Source of the DNA: Glossina fuscipes
Taxonomy: Eukaryota; Arthropoda; Insecta; Diptera; Glossinidae
Direction of reading: 5' to 3'
Assembly: GCF_014805625.2 (NCBI RefSeq)
Contig: NW_024003803.1
Span: 433,435 to 497,434 of the forward strand
DNA: 64,000 bases
Part shown: piece by piece, positions 24,481 through 36,844 of the stretch
Layout: each line of letters opens with the position of its first letter
How positions within the stretch are numbered: position 1 is the first letter of the stretch
The notes under the pieces: model-generated
Databases searched by the model: none
Told to the model about the DNA's origin: nothing
Seen by the model: only the letters and a program-made list of their open reading frames with translations
Translations under genes and position numbers: made by a program

Positions 24481-25118
24481 ACATCAATAAAAACTTTTTT
24501 TTAAATAGTTTCTATTTTGATCTAATAAGAAAGATCAGTAAATTACTTTAGTTGCACAAGTTTCGTTTGCAGCCACTGCACATATATGAAGTGAAGTAAA
24601 AAAAGAAAACAAATTCACAGCAGATTTGGTTTAACAGACCAAGAAAAAAAAATAAGAAAAAGATTGAGAGATGCAATAATAAAATTATGTAGAAATTCGG
24701 ATTACTATGGCAATATCAAAATGTGAAAAAGAAATTAAAAATGAAGAAAATGGAAAACTTGTATTTGCAGAATCTTACATGGGATTTACATGGGATGCAG
24801 ATATCCTTGTTAATCTTTTGCTAGTTAAATATGTGCATAACCATCAGGTTCGTTTTGAAAAGTCTTAAAAATTTATTGCGTACGATAACACTGATATGGA
24901 GATACTTTGAAGGGTAAATTTAGTATAGTACACAAGAGTACATATTAAAATATTTTTTGTTATTGAGTATTAAAATCAGTTTTCAACTAGTCGGCTTCAC
25001 ATATTAATGTTATCTAAACCATATCCAAACGAGTATATTTATAAATGATATATTTCCTTGTTACATGTGACTCCATCTCTACGCGGCTAACTTAAATATG
25101 GCCGAGTAGCGTGACTTG

Positions 25119-25136
25119 ACACACACACACACACAT
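25119..25136. repeat. CA microsatellite
   Basis: A short run of about nine CA units. Confidence 0.85.
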
Positions 25137-25216
25137 AGCGTCACCTAATTTGGGCAACAACAAAGCGGTAGTCATGCTTGTATTATGGTTGATTGAGATG
25201 CCACTTTCTTGTTTAA

Positions 25217-27391
25217 CACTAAACGTACCACACGCGGTCAAACGACCGTTTTTAAACTTTCGTTTAAAATTTCTCGCATAAAACGTTATTGTATCATCAT
25301 GTATCTTATTGACTTTTCCTAAAATATACATACAAACTATTTTTCAATATTTACAACTATTTTTAATGTGTATTTTCCGAGAACGAGTTATACCTTGCCT
25401 AGTATACCATCAGCGGTCATTTGACCGCTTGAAAAATTTATGTTATTTACGACTATATTCTTCGATAATCGCTTTCTTGAAATTGTTTTATAGGTCTACA
25501 ATATAATTGTAGACAATCTACAATCTAATCAATGTGTGCGACATTCGTGGAATATCAATTTATTAGACAAAATAAATAATATCGACGAAGATTGTTCGGA
25601 AGATGATCAAGAAGTTTGCGATATTGATGATGATACTGCAGAAAATTATTGTGACTTATTTGACAGTGATACGGACGAAGAAAAAATTTTGAATATACGA
25701 AGAGGACAGGAAAGAAAAACATTTATAGTTAGTTCTGAAAGTACAAATGAGGAAAAAATTGAAACTGCTATGAACGGAACTGTTTGAAAAAAAATAAAAG
25801 AAGGGTCTAACAGTGGAAGAACATCGATTTGTAATATTTTCAAGGAAATATCAGGATCGACAGGATACGCTAAACGAAATATTATGAAGAGCAGAGCATT
25901 TTCACATTTTCTTTGATTATTGATCATAAAATGATTGACCATGTAAGAGAATATACGGAATCAGAGGCTTTTCGAGTATTGAAAACGAAATGGAAATTAT
26001 CTATTGCAAAATTGTATGCATTTATTGGACTTCTATATGCACGCGGCGCATATGAAGCTTAAAATATTAATTTATTTATTAATATATTATGGAACACGAA
26101 ATGGTCGTTTTTCTCGACAACTATGAGTCGAAATAACTTCGCAGAAATCATGAGATTTATTCGATTTGACAACAAAAATCAACGAAGCCAACGCTTACAA
26201 AACGATAAGTTCGCAGTGATTTCTCAAGTTTGGTATAAATTTATCGAAAACAGCCAAAATTGTTATAAACCAGGAGCATATCTTACTATAGATGAACAAT
26301 TGTTTCCTACAAAAGCACGTTGTAGATTTACTCAATATATGCCCAACAAACCGGACAAATTTGGCATAAAATTCTGGCTGGCTTCCGATGTAACTAGTAA
26401 ATATATAGTAAACGGCTTTCCATTTTTGGGAAAAGATGAAGGGAGAGAATCATCAATCTCACTTGGAGAGTTCGTAACTTTGAAATTAGCAGAACCAAAT
26501 ACGGGCCATGGGAGAAATATAACAGTTGACAATTTTTTTACAAGCGTGTCATTAGCGAGTAAACTTCTATCAAAAAGAACTACTCTTGTTGGAACTATCC
26601 GGAGAAGTAAAAGAGAGCTACCAAAATTAGCGAGACAGGCAAAGGATAGTATGACACGCTTCTCAACAATATTATACAAATCGAAAGATTTTATTCTTAC
26701 AATTTATAAAGCTAAACCCAATCAAAAAGTATCGATACTTAGTTAAATGCATTTATCCGTTGATATTGAAAAAAAAGACACCCGTATACCAGAGACAGTT
26801 AGAGTTTATAATAGTACAAAATTCGGTGTAGATGTAACCGACCAATTGGCCAGAAAATATAGTGTAAAATCGAAATCTCAAAGATGGCCTTTACAGGTCT
26901 TTTCCAATATCTTAGATTTAGCCGGGATAAACTCTTGGATTTTATATAATGAAGCGACGGGTGAGGAAATATCGAGGCAAGAGTTTTTATTTCAATTGGC
27001 AGAAGAACTTGGGACCGAATATCAGAAAGAGAAACAGATAAGCCAAGAATGCTCATCAAAAACAATAATAAATACAAACACTGTTTCTTCTGAACGGAGA
27101 TCTTGTCAAATAGGATATTGTAAAGTCAACAAAACAAACAAAATTTGTGTAAAATGTAAAAAATACATATGTGGAAAATGTGCAATACAAAATGCTGTAA
27201 TTTGTAAAATATGTGATGAAAATGCATAAAAGTAAATAAAACATACAACATCGAAAAGCGGGAAACGAGTTTTTATTGTAGCATCAGAAAAATATTTTGT
27301 TTGCTATCTACTTTACATATGTTTTTTAGAAGCGGTCATTTGACCGCTTATGGTAGAAATAGGTATACATGAAATGTCGGTAGCTTTAGTG
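25217..27391 (+). mobile_element. piggyBac-like element B, complete ends
   Basis: TTAA at 25213-25216 and 27392-27395 is the duplicated target of piggyBac. The element starts CACTAAACGTACC and, from the other end, CACTAAAGCTACC, so the terminal inverted repeat is about 13 bp with mismatches. Inside are palindromes: CGGTC-AAAC-GACCG at 25235-25248, AGCGGTCATTTGACCGCT at 25412-25429, and the same 18-mer at 27331-27348. The length of about 2.2 kb fits an autonomous element. The transposase inside is nearly whole but broken. Confidence 0.94.
25536..27229 (+). pseudogene. piggyBac transposase, nearly complete but with stops
   Basis: The N-terminus is acidic (NNIDEDCSEDDQEVCDIDDD). After an in-frame TGA near 25785 the frame reads SGRTSICNIFKEISGSTGYA; after a frame change near 25915 it reads MIDHVREYTESEAFRVL and AFIGLLYARGAYEA. 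From 26123 the catalytic core is open with YLTIDEQLFP (first aspartate), GRNITVDNFFTS (second) and, after one TAA at 26744, FGVDVTDQLARK (third), so the triad is intact. A C-terminal cysteine-rich domain (CVKCKKYICGKC, CKIC) ends at 27229. Only a few lesions separate it from an open frame, so it died recently. Confidence 0.93.
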
Positions 27392-27395
27392 TTAA

Positions 27396-28180
27396 AAATG
27401 AATTTTCAGCCCACGAACTGTACCCAAAAATTAATTTTTGTGTGCGTGAATGTCTTTTCGAAACAGCAGATATATTTTCTTTACTCCATGTGGGCAATTT
27501 TCTTCATTTACTAAGCTATTTAACCAAATATGAGGCGCATCCCACGAAATGTAGACCGTTATTTTGACAATAAATTTGAACAATTTCTATATGCTGTATG
27601 ATTGTATATTTTTTGATAATGATGTGTAAACGATATTGAAAATAAACGTCAATTTTAATTAAAATCTGACGAAAAACGTGGACATTATGATGTCAAAGAA
27701 AACCTTTTGTTTGAAGTTTACACTATAATGAGCTGTAAGGCCTTCTAATTATCTTTTATAACTTACGATTATATTGGTATAGTAAGCTGTTGCTTTGTTG
27801 CTTCTGGGGTTAGAATCTTGACTACAAACCGGATTATTAAAGCTAATTTTAGGTGGATGGTTCTTCGTCAGATATAAAGACATTTTTTAAAGATCACACT
27901 GTTTCAAAAATGATTTTTCTCCCTTAAGAAGGACTTAAAAATACCTCTAAGCCAAATCTGTGGAAAATATACAATTTAAAGAGGTGAAAAGCCTAGTTTC
28001 TGGCTTTCAAACATAATTGCCTGAAAAGTTTCATAAATTTTCAAGAATATATCATCAATCCAATGTTCTGAAGATATAAAAGCAAACGTTTAAAGATATC
28101 TAACTAAAATTTGTTAATAAACAGATTTTCTGAGTATTTGATTTAAAGAATTTAGATAGAAGAAACATTTTCTACTCCAA
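27396..28180. other. Non-coding spacer
   Basis: AT-rich sequence with no recognisable gene or element. Confidence 0.4.
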
Positions 28181-28189
28181 TTTGGTGCT

Positions 28190-28376
28190 AAGGATCTGAA
28201 CTATTGCTTTTGCCATAAAAGTATCTCCGGGACCATTTCAAGAATTGAAAACCCTTGAGAATGTTATTCTGTACATAGATGATATTTTGGTAGCAGTGCA
28301 AACTATTGAAGAACATGACGGAACAATACTGCATTTTATGAAGCGACCAACAAAAGAGAATATTAAATTTAATTAG
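28190..28376 (+). pseudogene. Ty3/gypsy reverse transcriptase scrap
   Basis: A short plus-strand stretch reads GPFQELKTLENVILYIDDIL, with the RT catalytic box YIDD, then AVQTIEEHDGTILHFMK and KENIKFN before a stop. The order and spacing match the RT of gypsy-like retrotransposons. Flanking gag, RNase H or integrase could not be seen. Confidence 0.65.
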
Positions 28377-28379
28377 TAA

Positions 28380-30115
28380 AAGCTTCAATTAATGTACCCT
28401 AGACAACATCGCCTAATAGAGTTATTTATCCATTTTCGCGGTAGTACACGAAAAGTTGTTTATTATTTTTATGTAAAAGCCTACTTCATGAAAACCTTTA
28501 CAGTCGAGACCGGCCAAAGTGGAAATTGAAGTGATCTAAACTTAGCAAAACTGTTTTACTTTTTTTTATTATTTTTGACCTGTTTGGATTATAAACCGCT
28601 ACAAATTAGAGTTTGTCGCTGTGCAAGGGGTTCCTATTCGTATGAACCTGTCAATATGGTGTGATTTAAATATTAGATCTATGTGACAAAAATATCCTAG
28701 GGTTAATTGTTATGCTAAATTATCACTCTGGACCAATTTTCATCACAAAATACTAAAAATTAAACCCTTTTGTCGAAGTGCTTAATGTTCATGAATGACG
28801 TCCAACGTCTCTTCCATTGACTCAGTTCATTGCAAACATAGACCCATTTTCACTATGAGAGTATACATATAAATGGTGAGATTGACGCCATGTGAAAAAT
28901 TTGACAAAATAATAGATATTAATGTCATCCCGACCAGTCCTTATTATCAAATCAAAGTGACAACGCTAGAGTCAAATGGAAAGTATAGTTAAATAAGTTA
29001 CAAAGTTGATTTTGAAGTGTAATTATGATCAAATTAATGTATGGTACGCATTTTTAGAGAATAAAAATACGTTAATTAAGAATTTAAATCTATTACCATT
29101 AGAATTGGTAGTGGATAGAATGGAAAGAGTCATGATACCTGGAAATAATAACTTTTGTAAAGATACTAACGCTATCGTACTAAATTATAATAGTTATGTA
29201 AATGGAACATACTATGTTAAAAATAACAAAGGAATATAAGAAATAAAAAGGAACCATTCTAATATAAGAAAAACTTGATGAGCGCGGCACGCCGTATTGT
29301 CGACAATGATGGAAAGCAATACCGTAGGAGTTCGTATTCACAATTACCCTAACACGTACTGAAATGGAGCGTAGTCTTTCAAAACGAAATACATCCGTTT
29401 TCCAAAAGTCCAGTTAGTAGCGTGGAATCAATGCAATTTATGCAAAAAAGTTCAAGCTCAAATAATGGTCCCTGAAGGTGAAAATCTTACCGTCCTAGGT
29501 TTTGCCAGCCCTTTCTATGTGTAGAGTTTTTCAAGCCGAATGAGCCACTTGATCAGCGAGAAGACATGCGTATTGATTTCCTTCTCTACATTTTGGTTAG
29601 TCAGTTGGCGAGTTTTCGCAAGTGTTCGTTTAATGCCTCCGGTAGCAATGGCACGCTTCCTATTCAGTATTTCATAGGTTGAAGAAAAGAGAAACAAGAG
29701 TAAATTGACAAACTATTTACATACTTATTTGAGAATACTACATATTTTCTTAATCGTATATTATATTATAAACACAAGAAACAAAGAGCATTAAAGTTCG
29801 TACTATGTGTATTCATATCGAAGGAAAATCTACAAATAAATACCTCCGAATAAAGTTAAATATTGCTATTAAATACAGCTTGCTTGTGAAATAGGTATAA
29901 GGGCTTAAAAAAGGATGAGTTATAAGACTGCTGTCATATAAGTGACAACTTCATAAGAATTTTTTTTGTAATTTAATAATTTTTGTTTGTAGTGGGGCCA
30001 CGTTTGCTATTTTGTGCAACTTTAGTATAAAAAGCACCTAGACAAGTTTAGCATTATTTTCAATAATTGATTTTGGCATGTTTGCATATGTTTGATGTGG
30101 ATTAGAACACAATTA
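28380..30115. other. Non-coding stretch, one unassigned open frame
   Basis: Mostly non-coding. An open frame at 29006-29239 has some protein-like character but no family I recognise. The 29260-29510 segment also looks slightly protein-like in broken frames; it may be retroelement debris. Confidence 0.3.
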
Positions 30116-30119
30116 CTCT

Positions 30120-31480
30120 GTACTAGACAGCCATACAATGTAATTGATTGAAAAACAACTTTAGATAAAAGAATCCGATTTGGGTACTCAGTTTAGAATT
30201 TTTATTTATTAATGGATACGGCACTTTTATGGCAATGTTTTCTATATTTTTGATATGCTGGGTATGATTGCAGAATATTAATTTCTTGTCCAGTATATAT
30301 CCCAAGTACATAACAGAGAAAGAACTTTCATAACGTTGAACTGTGAAACCAGATGAAAAGAGGAAGCAAAAGTTTCCTTTTTGAGTAAAAAGGACGGCTT
30401 ACCTGCATCTAACTTAATTGTCCATTCACTTATGCAATTAGATAAGATACTAATCGCAACTTGCAACTTGTTAAATATTTTACAACCAAGTTCATGCGAT
30501 GAGTGTATACCGATATCATCAACGTATAAAGCAACATGACAATCATTAAGTTTTGGGACGGCAAAACAGAAAATCGAATACAAAATTGAACCCAGAACGG
30601 TTCCTTGCGGAATACCTGCAATAGTGGATAATAAATCAGAAAATTTATCTAAAAAAGAAACGCAGAAATATCTTCAACAGTTTTGGGTTATAATAATTTC
30701 AACAAGCAGAAAACGAAGATATTGTTATGAAATTCGCTTTTCTAAGATACAGTTCGTATCACTGAATCGTGGATATTTTGGTCAAGAGAAAAACACTTCA
30801 AAGTTCTTTGATTTGCTATTATATTCCTTAACAGTAGGATCATTTATTTACAATTATGTTCCTTAAGTGTAGTTTAGAGTTTATTTTGGCCGTACTCTCA
30901 ACTTCTATGTTCTTGCCGGACTAACACTCCCTTCCACAAATATTCTATATATATACATTTTTACAAGTATGTTACTATACCTAAATTTGTGGTTTTATTT
31001 CTAATGCCAGCCTTTTCCTTTAATCGTTTGCATGGGCCTGCAGCTGCATGACGCGCCTGCGAATGTACACTTAGCTTTTACTTAATTGCTTTTCCGTTAA
31101 TCGTTTTCATCGGCCTGCAGCTGCATGAGGCGCCTAAAAATGCTCATTTGGTTTTTGCTGCGTTAGGGAATTTATTATTAGGGAAAATTACTTAGCTGAA
31201 ATTAACTGGATTTGGGATTTTCGTAACAATATATTATGTTAAAATCAGACCATTACGACAAATAGAATCAAAGGCTTTCTCAACATCAAAAAGAACTAAG
31301 CCGGTGGACTAATTACCCTCAAATTGGTTTTTGACATGAAGACATATGCGGGCATAGGCTTTTATAAATCAATATTGCAAATCTTCCACCTAACTGACTT
31401 ATATAAGTATAATTTGGATGCTAAAGTTTGTTTGAGTACTTAAACCAAGTTTCAAAAAGTAAGCCTTTATCGATACTAGT
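30120..31480 (-). mobile_element. jockey-like LINE fragment, split by a solo LTR
   Basis: On the minus strand, RT blocks appear in order on both sides of the LTR. Upstream (31330-31230): STGLVLFDVEKAFDSI. Downstream (30615-30270): IAGIPQGTVLGSILY, then ALYVDDIGIHSS with the catalytic YVDD, then YLGYILDKKLIF and YPLINKNSKLST. The last blocks resemble the jockey clade. Frameshifts are present. The LTR at 30723-31228 lies between the fingers and palm segments, so it inserted into this LINE. Confidence 0.83.
30723..31228 (-). repeat. Solo LTR of the gypsy family, ATAT target duplication
   Basis: Read on the minus strand it runs from TGTTACGAAAATCCC (complement of 31228 downward) to CATAACA (complement ending at 30723). 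ATAT flanks both sides (30719-30722 and 31229-31232), a 4-bp target duplication. At 506 bases it is the longest copy of this LTR here. It contains a 77-bp internal tandem duplication starting at 31022 and 31099, each copy with GGCCTGCAGCTGCATGA. No internal region remains, so it is a solo LTR left by recombination. Confidence 0.9.
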
Positions 31481-31489
31481 TTGAATTAA

Positions 31490-32205
31490 AAAATCATAAA
31501 GCCCAACGGTGTTAGTGTGGGCACTGCGTTAGTTCCAAAAAAGATTTTAAACTTTGCTATGTCCATTATTTAACATTAGAATATATAAAGTTAATAGTTA
31601 ATTGAGTAACAGCAATAAATTGTCCTTGTTTACTTATACACATCTTAAGATTATTAATAACGTCAAAAGCAGAATGATTTCATTTTCCGTGAAAAGATCA
31701 GCATTGCCGTCAAGCACTGAAGCGAATGATTATTTGTGTTGCACGTCCATTACAGTATTAACGAGAACCGAATTATTGTTGAATGAGTTTACACTTGCTT
31801 TGTGATAACAGAGAAGACCTGAAGAAGAGTTTTTCTGGAATCTTGGTTTTTGGACAGGGTTTCTGTTATTTAATTTGTCCCTTTTTGTGAATAAAAAGGA
31901 TGATCTGTATATGACCTATTTTTACATTGAACTCTATATGCTTTGGCATGTAATAACGAAAAACGAATTTATATTCCGGTGTTATATTCCGGTATTTAAC
32001 TCCACTGTACTATTTCGAAAATATATGATAAAACTCATATTCTCCCAATGATTGTATCTTTTGACGTCATCATTTTGACGTCATTGCACTTGAATCGAGC
32101 GCAACAAGTGCGTCTATAATCTCGGCAGTTATGTTATAACTCTCTCCCCACTTCAAAATACAACTTCAAACAGTTTAATATATCCACTTTCACAAGAAAA
32201 AAATT
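31490..32205. other. Non-coding spacer
   Basis: No gene or element recognised. Confidence 0.4.
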
Positions 32206-32305
32206 AGTATTATTATTATTATTATTATAATTTTAGACTAATGAAATAAATTCTTAGACTAAAAAAAAGACATTGAGCACTAGCAGCACAGGTAATCGGC
32301 TCTAA
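32206..32305 (-). mobile_element. tRNA-derived SINE, 5'-truncated, minus strand
   Basis: Reverse complement shows CCGATTACC, TGCTAGTGCT, TTAGTCTAAGAATTT and an AAT-repeat tail, matching the 3' body of the SINE copies at 16.5 and 53.7 kb. Confidence 0.6.
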
Positions 32306-32321
32306 CATAAATAAATGTACA

Positions 32322-33391
32322 TTAGATAATGAGCTTAGTAGTATTAATAAAGTAATATATAGAATTTATGTTCGGTTCTGAAGCTGATTTTAGAATATCC
32401 AAAGGGTTAGTCACTCCAAATGCAATACTTCTAGCCAAGGAAAACTTAAGGCAGTCGCAGAGAATGTGCTTTATAGTTACAGTTTGTCCACAACTGTAGA
32501 TTGGGGAGGAAGACTTCTTCAAGATCCATTGGTGAGTTGCAATTGTATGACCAAGGCGAATTCTCGAGAATGTTTGGATCTTGGTTTTCTCAACATTTGT
32601 TGGATATAGAAGTGGAGTTAATTGAGGGTTAATGCAAGAGTAATGTTGATGATCGTATTGTAAATTTCCTGCTGCAATTTTCTCTTTAACTTTTCTTCCA
32701 ATGTATCTTTGAAGATCCAACTTTTCCATGACATTATCCATAATCAGAGGAGCAGAAGCAGCATACTTTGCCGCTCGATCAGCCTGCTCATTTCCCAGTA
32801 AGCCGATGTGACTTGATACCCATAACATTTTAATTTTTCCGTCGGGTGTAGTAATTATATTCCTTAATTTGTTGATGGTGCTCTATCTCGAAGTCGAAGG
32901 ATTCCGAACAGCTTGTAATACAGACAACTGTCGGTTTTGAGTTTGTTTTTATGGGCAAGGTTGGCAGCGTGAAGGATAGCTCTGGCTTCGGTTATGAAAG
33001 TTGAAGTGCTTTCGTGAAATATGTGATTGAGAATAACCTGTCCTGTAGCATCTACCACGGCATAAGCAGGAGGCAGACCAGAAGATTTTGAGCCGTCTGT
33101 GTATAAAAGATTCCAACCAGTACTTTTCAATACTTGGGGTTTTTCAGCTATTAGATTCATGAAGACGTAATTTGGAGTATCGGCTTTCTTGTGCATAGAC
33201 AGTGAGATGTCAAACGAACAGCCTTTCAAAATCCATGGAGGTTTAACACTAAAAGAGCGGAAAATTTTCAAGGGAATGTTCAATTCCTCTGCGACGTACA
33301 AACAATAGGCAATTGCAGATGGTGACTTTGGAATTTTCTTTCTCACGTCATCACCGAGAATAGATTTGTTTGAATTAAGAAGCTTGGGCAC
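32322..33391 (-). pseudogene. I-clade LINE ORF2, RNase H and C-terminus
   Basis: From 33391 the frame reads to LLYTDGSKSSGLPPAYAVVD (RNase H first aspartate), then TFITEARAILHAANLAHKNK (second acidic residue). A frame change precedes MLWVSSHIGLLGNEQADRAAK (final RNase H histidine/aspartate block) at 32828. The C-terminal segment YSCGQTVTIKHILCDCLKFS carries the cysteine-rich motif found at the end of I-type LINE proteins. It would cut RNA in RNA-DNA hybrids during reverse transcription. Confidence 0.88.
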
Positions 33392-33424
33392 TATTTTAGC
33401 TTTTAACTCATTAAGTCTATTTTC

Positions 33425-35043
33425 TCAAGCTGGGAGACCCGTTTCAATTATAATATTACTTATGGGCGTCGTGAGTAAAGCATAGCAAATTGCTGTGACG
33501 GCTTGGTGATAGACCGGTTTAAGGATGTTGATGTTACGTTTACAGATATTGCCATAAATTACCAAAGCATAGTCAATCTTGCTCAAAACAAGCATTTTGA
33601 TAAGATAAGCAATAATGTTAATGTGTGCGTGGCTTTTCCAAGCAACGTATTGTATGATAAAATGTAATTTTTTAACCGAATGCAGTTCGATTTGGAGAGA
33701 CAACTTTCAAGTTCTAAGGTAGATATGTAATTTTCGAGGAAGGTGGCACATCTGTCCATACAATTTGAAAGAGAAATTGGGGTCCTTTTATTTCAGATGA
33801 AAGCACTGGAAAAGTTGCTGTCAGAGGAGTATTCGCACCACATTTGTCTATAGTAATTAGAAATATCATGTGCGTCAGTTAAAGTTCCATTGGGAGTGCA
33901 GATGGCAGAAATTTCGTTCAGGTTTAAAGCCCCATTGAGTCTGTTGATTTTGTTCCAGACAACTTTCATTGATGTATTCCTGTGAATCCCTCTCGAAAAA
34001 AGTTCGAAACCAAACGCCTTTGATTTTCGTAATTCCTTCCTGAATAGAGCATTGGCCTTTTTATATAATAACAAATGATCATGATCAGGACTTCTCTTAA
34101 AGCGGTGCCATAGATCCATTTTATTTTTCCTCAAAAACGAAAGCGTGTTGTTACACCAAGCAACCATAGCTCGTTTAAAAGAGCTGTTGGATTGAGGAAT
34201 ACAAAGATGAGCACCCGTGCGAATCGGTTTAGCCACAATAACAGCATCATGGTTGCAGTTTCCGTTGAACGGCTTTGAATTCAGAAATGACTCGGCCTGT
34301 TTGGAGTAATTGATCCAATCCGCTTTATTTAGGAGGGATTTGGCCTGTTTTGCTGGAGTAGCAGAGGACATTGAAAGTTTAAGATCTATTATGATTAGAA
34401 AGTGATCACTATTATGTAGATCATCAGAAATAGATCAAGAAACCAAAGGAAGAAGTGAGGGAGAGCAACATGTTAAATCAATACGTGAAAAAGTATGATG
34501 AGTTGAAAAGTGCGTTGGTTTTCCATCATTTAATATGCAGAGATTGTTTTGAATGAAGGCCTTTTCTAAAACAGTACCGCGAGTATTGTTCATTGTTAAG
34601 CCCCAGATGGTATTCCAACTATTAAAGTCGCCGCATATTATTAATGGGGGGGGAGAATACGGAGAATAAATTGTAGAGTTCTTGATGAGAAAACAATTGC
34701 GAAGGTGGAATATAGAGCGAAAGCTCTGTAAATTTTGTGTTTAACATTATTTGTATCCTTACGGCTTGTAGCTTTGAGCTTAAATTTATGCGTTTGTGAG
34801 GTATATTTGATCTTATAAAAACACCAACTCCTTGTTTGGAATATAAATTTTGATCAGCATTCGTGAAATATCCAGTAAATGATTTGGGTGGAATAGGATT
34901 AAAAGAGGTTCTACAATGGGTTTCTTGAAGATAAATGTTGGACTGAGATCACTTACGAGTGTATGGAGTTCATCAAAATTGTGAAGAAGTCCCTTAATGT
35001 TCCATTGTAGAATTTTAAAAACTTTATTTAATTGTAATGACAT
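33425..35043 (-). pseudogene. I-clade LINE ORF2, endonuclease, linker and RT thumb
   Basis: The start MSLQLNKVFKILQWNIKGL (35043) is the usual APE-type endonuclease N-terminus. Lower on the strand, in other frames, are CGDFNSWNTIWG (near 34625) and SDHFLIIIDLK (near 34400), two endonuclease catalytic motifs. The linker 34371-33793 is open. The next open piece, 33703-33425, reads LSKIDYALVIYGN and CYALLTTPISNIII, the thumb region of RT. RT fingers and palm are absent, so the deletion removed the catalytic core. Confidence 0.83.
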
Positions 35044-35101
35044 GTAAGCAGAGTGGAGGGAGGGTTAAGTTGACATGTCAGCGTCTCCGTCGAAAATGCC
35101 A

Positions 35102-36340
35102 CTATAAAAATTTTTGCGTGAATGATATGTTCTTACCAGCAGAATAATCTGTACTTAGGTGTTTGCGTAAATTTGAAGTGCAACGAGTGGGCACACGTGA
35201 ACGCTTTGAAATTAAAGGTTGATTGAGGGATGAAAGATTGGATTCATTACAGCTTGTAATTTGTTGAGTAGAGTTGAAAACTGGTAATTCTGGGGGATTT
35301 AGTTTATTAGATTTTGGCATATGTGTTGTTGTTTTAATTTTTTCAATATTTGCTGTTGTTTTGATTTTTTCAATATTATCTTTGGCGGACAATGGAATTG
35401 GTTTCGCAATGTAATTTTTGGTAGAACAGGTTTTTCGTTGGAAGGAGTTGGAGTCAAAGGCTTATTAGGCACTATTTGCGAGGCGACAGCAGCGTAGGTA
35501 TTGCTTTTGCTAATTCTTTGGTTTCCAAATGGATTAATTTATCGGTTATTGCGTCGCGCTTCACCCATGTTACAGTAATTCTCTGTTTTGATTTTTAGAA
35601 TTTCACGCATTTGTATAAAACGTGGGCGTTGTTTGTCTAACGCAGAGTGTTGATCGTTGCAATTTAAGCAGAAAATACGGGTACAGCTTTCAGTATGTGG
35701 AGGAAGACCACAGTTAGCAGAGGATAGAGCACTGGTGCATCTTTTTGCCGTATGGCCCAAGCGTTGGCAGTTTTTACACCTCATGGGATTTGGAATTTAG
35801 AGTTCTACTTTACAATTGTACCAAGCTAAATCAACCGTGGCCGGTAGCCGATAGCGGTCAAAAGACAAAATAATTCTTCCTGTAGGGAAACGGGTTTTTC
35901 TATCATCATTTAATTTGGTGAATTTGTAGACTTCAGTCACTCCTTGACTGCCCATTTCGCGCACAATTTCATCTTCCGGCACTTGCTTTAGGCATGGGGC
36001 ATAAACTACGCCTTTAACCAAGTTCAGTTTGTCATGCAGTTTAGCAGATATAGCGCACAAATTGGCTAATGATTTAGACTTTATGAGCTTTTCGGTTGCG
36101 CTCGGTTTCCCAGCGAGGACAAGTAAATTTCCGTCGCGTAAAATCGATATAGAGTCTATATGCGTTGTAATGCAATCTAGTGCTTTTTTAATAGCGAAAG
36201 GGCTGAATTGCGAAATTGTTATGGAGGCATTAGTTGGAGAAATCACAACATATTTTTTGTCGATAGGAACGATGCTACTGGTTGGCAACACCGGAAATTC
36301 GGAATTTTTAATTTTTTTTCTTTGAGGGGATACGTCTGCT
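35102..36340 (-). pseudogene. I-clade LINE ORF1 (gag-like, zinc knuckles)
   Basis: A nucleic-acid-binding gag-like protein. From the 5' side it reads RKKIKNSEFPVLPTSSIVPI, then an RNA-binding middle part (KLNLVKGVVYAPCLKQVPED, FPTGRIILSFDRYRLPATVD). After one TAA at 35797-35799, in the same frame, comes MRCKNCQRLGHTAKRC with further cysteines (CGLPPHTESCTRIFCLNC), the CCHC knuckles. Another stop lies at 35539. The tail to 35102 is low complexity with a short internal duplication, NIEKIKTT. The true ATG is not clear. Confidence 0.83.
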
Positions 36341-36844
36341 AATAGATGAAATCTATTTGAGTTTATATCAAGCAGCCCCGGGGCTATTATGCCTTATGGT
36401 TGTCTCTTATTTAATAAATTGGTAAATAACCACTCACTTGAAAAGGTCTGGGAATTGCTGAGGATAATTGTTTTCAATATTTTATTTTTCTTTAATGTTT
36501 TTTTGCGTTTTTGATTGTTTTTTATTTATTTATATATTTTTTTATTCTACTTATACTAGAAACTCAACTAAACAGATAACAGTCGAGTTCAATTGGCTCT
36601 TAATGCAAAACTTATATTAATTAATAATAAAATTTAGTATAAGTATAATAAAACAAATAAGAAGAAAAGAAAAGAAAAAGAAAAAAAAGCATGTACACTA
36701 TCAGCATAGGGACACACTTACAACCGGTACAGGACCAAATTGCAAATGAACCCCTAAACCATCGCAAACATGCATAAGCCTGGCAACCGATAATAAATTG
36801 TCAATAATTCATTTTCGAAACGTAACGATTTTTTAGGATAAAAG

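Larger units (their letters stand above)
32310..36400 (-). mobile_element. I-clade LINE with RNase H, internally deleted
   Basis: Minus-strand order: ORF1 with zinc knuckles (36340-35102), endonuclease (35043-34380), the endonuclease-RT linker (34371-33793), the RT C-terminal thumb (33703-33425), RNase H (33391-32710) and a C-terminal cysteine motif ending near 32322. RNase H after RT with gag-like ORF1 zinc knuckles is typical of I-type LINEs. The RT core with YxDD is missing between about 33790 and 33700. Several stops are present. The 3' end adjoins a SINE piece and the 5' end adjoins the CR1 3' tail. Confidence 0.88.

Noticed and set aside
29006..29239. 77-codon open frame, plus strand
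   Set aside because: Looked at first like a retroelement surface-protein piece, but I cannot support any family.
36374..36385. Palindrome AGCCCCGGGGCT
   Set aside because: A perfect 12-mer inside LINE sequence with no other context; likely chance.
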